The notes below the pieces were generated by a model that made no database searches, was not told the DNA's origin, and worked only from the letters and a program-made list of their open reading frames with translations. 64,000 nt of DNA, taken from NCBI GenBank assembly GCA_017165825.1, contig CM029379.1, positions 25,788,257-25,852,256 of the forward strand. Direction: 5' to 3'. The stretch is from Hepsetus odoe. Its lineage: Eukaryota > Chordata > Actinopteri > Characiformes > Hepsetidae. The position numbers and the translations under genes were made by a program. This document shows, piece by piece, positions 57,983 to 64,000 of the stretch; positions within the stretch are counted from its first letter, which is position 1, and the number at the start of each line of letters is the position of its first letter.

Positions 57983-58339
57983 CACACATGCTCCCTCGTG
58001 TTCTTTATGAATGTACAGTGAGTTTGGGTGTGTGCTCTGCAGTGCCCCCCCATGCCCCTCTGTCTGTGAGGTACAGATGCAGAATCATGCAGCAGGCCAC
58101 TCTGTACATTAACCCTGCCGTATGTGTGTAGGGGGTATTGTTGAGCAGACGGCTCTGTTCAGACTGGCTTTAATGCATCTGTTGTTCTACACTGTGTACG
58201 TTATTTTTGTTGGGGCTACAGATGAAACTGTGCAACTGAGGCCCAGTGCGTCTTATGAACACTACAGTACTCTGTCAAACTACACACTCCTGAAGCGCTG
58301 GTTTTAAACTGACAATGTAATATAATGTAAAATAATATA

Positions 58340-58810
58340 ATATAGTAGTGCATTTCAGAGCCTGCACTTTTAACTTTTATAAATTTTAGAGCCTGTTGTT
58401 TCCCACTTTTACTGAGCGAAGAGGTTGAATCAGCACTTTTTCTTACTTCTACTTTTAGTATTTAAGGGCTGAACCAACATCCATAAATAAATAATACAGT
58501 GTTAAACAGTATTTACAGGAGGTAAAGGGGAAAAAATATAAAACCGTGCAGTTTTATTACCATAGCGACAAATTATAATATATTATATTATATAATATAA
58601 TGTTATAATATAGTAGATAATATATTATAGTACATTTATGAGTACATTTTAGAGCCTATTGCTTTTTGCCTTTTCTGAGTAAAAGTGTTGAATCAGCACT
58701 TCAACTTTCCCCACAGTATTTAAGTGTCTAACTTACACTCAGAAATAAATAAAACAGTGTTGAACAGTGTTTACAGAAGGAAAAAAGGTGCTGTTTTACT
58801 GCAGTGGCTC
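58340..58810 (+). repeat. Diverged tandem duplication of about 200 bp
   Basis: Copy 1 (58,389-58,565) and copy 2 (58,652-58,806) share AGAGCCT, GTTGAATCAGCACTT, AGTATTTAAG, AAATAAATAAxACAGTGTT and a GTTTTA(C/T)T end. A TATAATA-rich spacer lies between. It is in the spacer between acy3 and DCTN6. Confidence 0.65.
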
Positions 58811-58954
58811 TGAAACGCCTCAGTTCCAGTGATGGGACTGACTGACCAGCAGAGGCCGCCAAAAACAACACAGTGATCCAGACATCATCAATCGACGTGT
58901 CACTGCTCATCCATCAGGCATTGCTGTCGAGCTCGGCACCATCCATTGCAAAAC

Positions 58955-61900
58955 ATGGCGGACCCAAACGCTAAACAGAGCAACCAGAAAAGGTTTGAAC
59001 CTTAAAGCCTCTCTTTCCTCACTGTTACCTTCTGCTTTTAGGCCGTTCAATTCATAATAGTCTTTTAAAATATCTCCGTCAGCCGTTTTCTGTCTGTAAA
59101 GTTAAAGGGCCACACCCGACTAATGCTAATGCGCTAACGCGGTGCTTACTGATGTCTCTCCGCCTGCCTTCCTGTTTCAGCAAACAAACTGACCTGTTTA
59201 ATGTGTGTTATTTGTGTTTTACGAAGTGTTAAGATCGCTGCAGGCGCCGTGGTGTGTGTGGAGAGTGAAATAAGAGGAGATGTTACGATTGGTAAGAGTC
59301 TCGACTCTGTCTAAAGCGCTTATAATGAATACAGTGTCTGTTTAGAACCGTTATAATGTATAAACAGTCTGTTTTTAGAGGTTATAATGTATAAAGAGTC
59401 TATTTATAACCGTTATAATGTATAAAGAGTCTATTTATAACCGTTATAATGTATAAAGAGTCTATTTATAACCGTTATACTGTATAAAGAGTCTATTTAG
59501 AACCGTTATGCTGTATAAAGAGTATATTTATAACTGTTATAATGTATAAAGAGTCTGTTTTTAGAGGTTATAATGTATAAAGTGTCTGTTTAATACAGTT
59601 ATGATAAGTGATATTGGCTGTTTAAAGGGCACTACAAGATTACATATGACACTGAAAGGTGTTATAAGCCATCAGAAGGTTTTAAGCTGTTTTAATGCCA
59701 TACAAGCTGTCATAAGGAATTAAAAGGTGCTATAAAGTGTTATTGTGCATGAAGCACACATAGTTAGCTTCAGTTTGATTTTCCATGGTCATAATTCAGT
59801 TTAGCTTTGATATGATGTGCGCTGAGAGGATGATTCATAAACTGTCACGTTTGGAAGCAAAATCTCTAAATAAACATTGCAGAAGGAAAAATGCACACTT
59901 ACAATGTAAGTCATATTTTTTTCATATTTTGTTAAATTTGCGCACAGTCCAAACAGCAGCATTTTAAAAAGCACTTTGAGTTCAGTGGTTCAAATAGCAG
60001 TGTTTATTGTGGGTGAATACCAAATAATACAATGTGTAGGTATACATTTAATGTCATTTGGGCCATTTCATCACTCTTTTGCATTTAATTAGGCTTGAAG
60101 TGCGTAAATATTGATTAAGTTTTTACGGTTTCAACATTAAGTCCTTTGTCCACGCAGTCCATGTATAAGGAAACTATATATATAATTTTATTTATTATTT
60201 TTTTTATACAAATGTATATCTCTCCTTATTCAGCCTACAGCAGTTTAGTCTGACCCATTCACAAAGACACTACCGCTGTGATTGGTCAGATGCTCATTTG
60301 CATATTGCGGCCTTTAATAATACTGAGACCAATACTGCGATTACAATTTAAGGCAATATACTGTGCCATTCTAAATTATTGTTAACAAAAAAAAAGACAG
60401 TTTTTAAAATGTAAAAGTAAGTTTATCTCCTCAGTGGGTGAGGGACTGGGGTTAGAATCAGGTCAACTGGTCTTTTCACATAGCATACAGGTCAGGTATA
60501 AACTTTCATTTATTTTAGCCGATGGACACGTTGCTATTTTACTGCAGGACCGAGGACTGTGGTTCACCCCAAAGCTCGCATTATCGCGGAGGCTGGTCCC
60601 ATCATCATAGGCGAGGGCAACCTGATAGAGGAGCAGGCTCTCATCATTAATAGGTAGAGTCAAAACACACCATTGTGGGAGATTTTCCACCACACTCACA
60701 TCATTTACTGGAGTTTACGGAATCAGGAATACCGGCTTTGTAGCCTGATGCTAATATGTAATTTTTTATTTATAAATCTGCCTAAACTGATGCTAAAAAA
60801 AAGGATTCAGAAAAAAAAAATCAGCATTATATCTTAAATATAATTCACATTTATATAAGTAAAGTTATTAAAAGAAAGTGTTTTATGTGATATCATGAAA
60901 ATCCTGCTCCTATCAAGCATATGATTACATTTAATGTAAAATTGACATATTGGTCAAATCATAACATCTGTCTGATGGTGATCTTATATTTATATACACT
61001 GATACAGATATGTTACTATATTACCAAAAAAAATGTGTGTACAGTAAACAGTAAACATTTACATGATCATTTTCTAGCATCATCATTTTAACAGTAAACG
61101 TAAACAGGATGTTTTAATTATTGTGCCTAAAGCCTCTGTTTTGTTCTGACATTCTGCTTTCTGTAAAAACTGGAAGTTCAGAGCAGACTGTTTCCATACT
61201 TAGACTGTATAGACTGGGGAGGGAATTGTATATTTGAATATACATTTACAATACAATTGAAGTAGAGGTGACAAAGGTGGAGGAATTTAAATACCTGGGA
61301 TCAACAGTTCAGCGTAATGGCAATTGCGGAAGAGAAGTGAGGAAGACAGTTCAGGTACTGTCGAGTTAAAGATGGTAAGATTTTGGGTTGGAGTTGGGTG
61401 TCATGATGAAGGACGGGATTAGAAATGAGTATATTAGAGGGACGGCTCAGGTTGGATGTTTTGGAGACAAAGTTAGAGAAGCAAGGTTGCGTTGGTTTGA
61501 CATGTCCAGAGAAGAGACAAGGGTTTTATTGGGAAGTGAATGTTTAGGATGGAGCTGCCAGGAAAGAGGAAAAGAAGACCAAAGAGGAGGTTTTTGGATG
61601 TGGTGAGAGAGAACATGCAGACAATTGGTTTGAAGGAGAAAGATGCAGAGGACAGGAAGAAAAGGAAACGGTTGATCCGCTGTGGCGACCCCTAAACGGG
61701 TGCCACCGAAAGAAGAAACTCTTAATTTAAAAATAGCGATCACAGTTGGGTTTTCCATGATGTGCATTCTTTAATGTCCGTGATTTTTTTTTACAGCTAT
61801 CCTGAAAACATCACGCCTGACACAGAGGGAGTTGAACCCAAAACAATGACGATAGGAATCAACAATGTTTTTGAAGTTGGCTGTGGTACGCTTGCACTAA

Positions 61901-62995
61901 ATGTCCACGTAATTTTGGTCTTATTAATGAAGTTGTAAAATATATTTTGGTGTGTTGCTGCTCACTTTGACTTTCTGTTGTGAACAGTTTCACAGGCCCT
62001 GAAAATTGGGGACAACAATGTGATTGAATCGAAAGGTAATAAAGCTTTTGGAATTTTGTTGTCTGAAAAAGTTACAATTCAGTTCAACTGTGTGAAAGTG
62101 ACCATTCTTATCACTGTGAAACACAGTACTGCGCACAATGAGCCACAACAAAATTACACCTCTACATTTTACCCACAAGCACCGTGCAGCAGGGGGCAGC
62201 TGTTGAAAGTTATGGGGATGGTATCTTGCTCAAGGGTACCTCAGGGCAACCTACTGGTCTGGGATTCAAGCCCATGACCTTCCAGTCCTGGGACCTAGTC
62301 GTTAAACACTAGGCCACCGCTGCCTCTGGATAAGAGCGTCTACAAAATGTCTTACATGTAAATGTAGCAATTTACTGTCATATGAAGCCGTTTTTTTTTT
62401 TTTTGCCAAATGCCAACTTAAAACGGCAGTTTAACTTTCTCTCTTCTAGTATGGACCAAATGAAATGGCATAAAATGTAGACATAATGTCTTAACACCTG
62501 CACCTGGAGTTCATATTTATATTAATATGATTTATAATAATATGACAGTCTGGTCGTGGAGGCCCCTGATAACGGAGATTGTAGTATTTCACCTGCTCCA
62601 CACACCTTAAAAGTTATCAGTCCAGTAACAACCTCTGAGGTTGCTGTGTGTTAAAGCAGGAAAAACACTCAGGTGTGCTGGGCAGGGGGACTCCAGGACA
62701 GGCCTGGGAAACATTGTGTTACGGTCACATCTACTTCCCAGGGTAGATGGCATTTTAATGATGCAAGGTTTTCTCTCATCAACAGTAAGCGACACTGATG
62801 GTCTACAGTGAAGGCAAATACTAATCATTTTCTGTCCTTTTGCCCCTTCTAGCTGACGTGGGGAGGAACGTGATTCTGACGAGTGGGTGTATAATTGGGG
62901 CGTGCTGTCAGGTGAACACCTGTGAGGTGATTCCTGAGAACACGGTTATTTATGGCTCCGGCTGCATGAGACGGGTCCAGACGGAGAGACCACAG
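58955..62995 (+). CDS. dctn6: Dynactin subunit 6 (p27), last exon not seen
   Basis: Six coding exons join in phase: 58,955-58,992; 59,227-59,291; 60,548-60,653; 61,797-61,885; 61,988-62,035; 62,853-62,995. They encode 163 residues of about 190. The product follows the human protein closely: KIAAGAVVCVESEIRGDVTI, PRTVVHPKARIIAEAGP, IGEGNLIEEQALIIN, NNVFEVGC, GDNNVIESKADVGRNVILTS, GCIIGACC and VIPENTVIYG. These are hexapeptide turns of a left-handed beta helix. DCTN6 pairs with DCTN5 in the pointed-end cap of dynactin, the dynein adaptor. The last exon (about 27 codons, including the mitotic phosphosite region) was not found by 64,000 and probably lies outside the window. The start codon is in a AAACATGGCGGA context. 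Confidence 0.93.
59305..59600 (+). repeat. 31-bp minisatellite in DCTN6 intron 2
   Basis: About nine imperfect copies of a unit built on GTATAAAGAGTCTATTTATA plus ACCGTTATAAT. The array begins shortly after the exon 2 donor (59,292). Confidence 0.9.
61256..61725 (+). mobile_element. RTE-type LINE 3' fragment in DCTN6 intron 3
   Basis: The plus strand has GGAGGAATTTAAATACCTGG, RNEYIRGTAQVGCFGDKVRE and the ending CGCTGTGGCGACCCCTAAAC, then ACCGAAAGAAGAAAC. It is 5' truncated and frameshifted. Confidence 0.85.
62180..62335 (-). mobile_element. tRNA-derived SINE copy in DCTN6 intron 5
   Basis: The complement of the family body is clear (GTATCTTGCTCAAGGGTACC, CAGGGCAACCTACTGGTCTG, then AACACTAGGCCACCGCTGCC for the tRNA-like head). 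Confidence 0.75.
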
Positions 62996-62999
62996 GTAA

Positions 63000-64000
63000 T
63001 TTGTGAACCTGAACATAGGCTTTGATAGTTCAGTTTAAAATGCATACCCTTAAAAAACAGATTATTACCCTTGTGACACAAACTGTATGAGACATCTGGA
63101 ACCTGTTTTTAATTTAGAATAGGTAACCGTGTGCGGTGAGACCACATGAGCTTGAGATTAATGGATTTAATGGATTAAATGGACTCTACTCTGTTTCATG
63201 TCATATACACAGTGAATTGAATTAACGTTCCTCACAGTGCAAACACAATTCAACAACAGAACAGAGTACAGTGCAGCCATCACTGAGCAGAGATTTATTT
63301 ACTGAAGGTAAATAAAGTATTCCAGTGTGAATGCTGGGTGGTATTGTGGGTAGTCGCCTCACATCAAGAAGGTCCTGGGTTTCATTCCCAAGCATGGTGG
63401 GCCAGATCCTTGTATACGAGTTTGTATGTTCTCCCTGGGCTGGGTTTCCTCAAGGTGCTCTGGTTTCCTCCCATGTTCTGAAGACATGCTTGTCTGGAGA
63501 TGCTAAAATGCTTCCAAGGTGTGAGTATGTTTCTGTTTGTCTCCCCTGTGATGGACTGGCTCCCTGTCAAGGGTGTTTCTCTGCCTTTTGCACTGTGAGC
63601 ACTGGAATGGGCTCCAGCACCACCCTAAGCACCCCTTACCAGAGTGGTTCAAGTGGTTTAAATCCCAGACCAGTAGTTTGCCATTAGGTACGTTTGAGCA
63701 AGGTACCATCCCTATCACTGCTCCCCGGGTGCTTAAAATAGCTGCACCCTGGTATTCTTTTTAAAAATTTGTTCTGGAGTCTGTTGGCCTGGGGGAAGAA
63801 ACTGTTTTCCATCTTGGTCTATATGCAACTAAGCTTTTTTTTTCCAGATGGGAAAGGGGTGAATCTCCACGGAGTAGCTGTTGATGCTTTGTGTAGAGTG
63901 AACATGACCTTCTGATGTCTGAAGTTGACATGAGGTTGCTGGTTCTGCACCAGTTCATTAGCTGTTGTACCTCCTCATCATACGCTGCCTCGCTATTTCC
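63000..64000. repeat. Repeat pieces downstream of DCTN6 exon 6
   Basis: This stretch is DCTN6 intron as far as can be told. Near 63,330-63,640 is a dispersed repeat (TGATGGACTGGCTCCCTGTC, GGGCTCCAGCACCACCC), and near 63,650-63,750 a plus SINE piece (CCCAGACCAGTAG, GAGCAAGGTACC). At 63,760-63,990 the minus strand recalls the C-terminal and 3' part of a LINE, weakly. No further exon was seen. Confidence 0.4.

Noticed and set aside
57685..58131. 148-residue plus-strand frame upstream of DCTN6
   Set aside because: Mostly translated TC and CA repeats, with no splice logic or family resemblance; it overlaps the candidate acy3 leader on the other strand.

Overview
The window looks like nuclear DNA of a ray-finned fish. 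It holds four conserved vertebrate genes with spliced exons: ALPK1, CLDND1, an aspartoacylase-family gene closest to ACY3, and DCTN6. It is also heavily loaded with typical teleost repeats: Tc1/mariner elements, RTE-type and L2/CR1-type LINEs, tRNA-derived SINEs and long dinucleotide microsatellites. I cannot name the species. Composition and repeats would fit an otophysan such as a catfish or characin, but that is only an impression.

Layout. 0-24 kb is gene-poor and repeat-rich. It carries two small minus-strand genes for secreted low-complexity proteins: gene A (5,090-7,040), Pro/Gln/Lys- then His/Pro-rich, and gene B (21,708-23,172), His/Asp/Ser-rich. They share a promoter layout, a 5' UTR, the start of the signal peptide, a phase-1 intron and a tiny second exon, so they appear to be duplicates whose mature parts have diverged completely. 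24-27 kb holds decayed duplicate pieces of the neighbouring ALPK1 3' exons. ALPK1 itself (minus, 13 coding exons, 1,186 aa) fills 27.1-41.0 kb and looks intact. A tRNA-Arg(TCT) gene with an intron lies at 41.75 kb in the gap between the divergent ALPK1 and CLDND1 promoters. CLDND1 (plus, four coding exons, 252 aa) spans 42.96-46.06 kb. An acy3-like gene (minus, six coding exons, 316 aa) spans 49.26-54.15 kb, with a possible alternative first exon at 57.6 kb. Between its two candidate starts is a very homogeneous array of about 74 copies of a 38-bp unit. DCTN6 (plus, first six coding exons) runs from 58.96 kb past the right part of the window; its last exon is not seen.

The genes do not form one pathway. 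ALPK1 is a cytosolic sensor kinase for the bacterial sugar ADP-heptose, CLDND1 is a four-pass claudin-like membrane protein, ACY3/ASPA enzymes are zinc deacylases, and DCTN6 is a pointed-end subunit of dynactin. The most unusual items are the paired secreted low-complexity genes, the 38-bp array (each unit carries two T-box-like half sites on one strand), the relics of an ALPK1 duplication, and an in-frame fusion of a LINE endonuclease to a Tc1 transposase fragment.

All exon boundaries were read by eye from splice consensus, phase continuity and remembered family sequences. No alignment or search was run.
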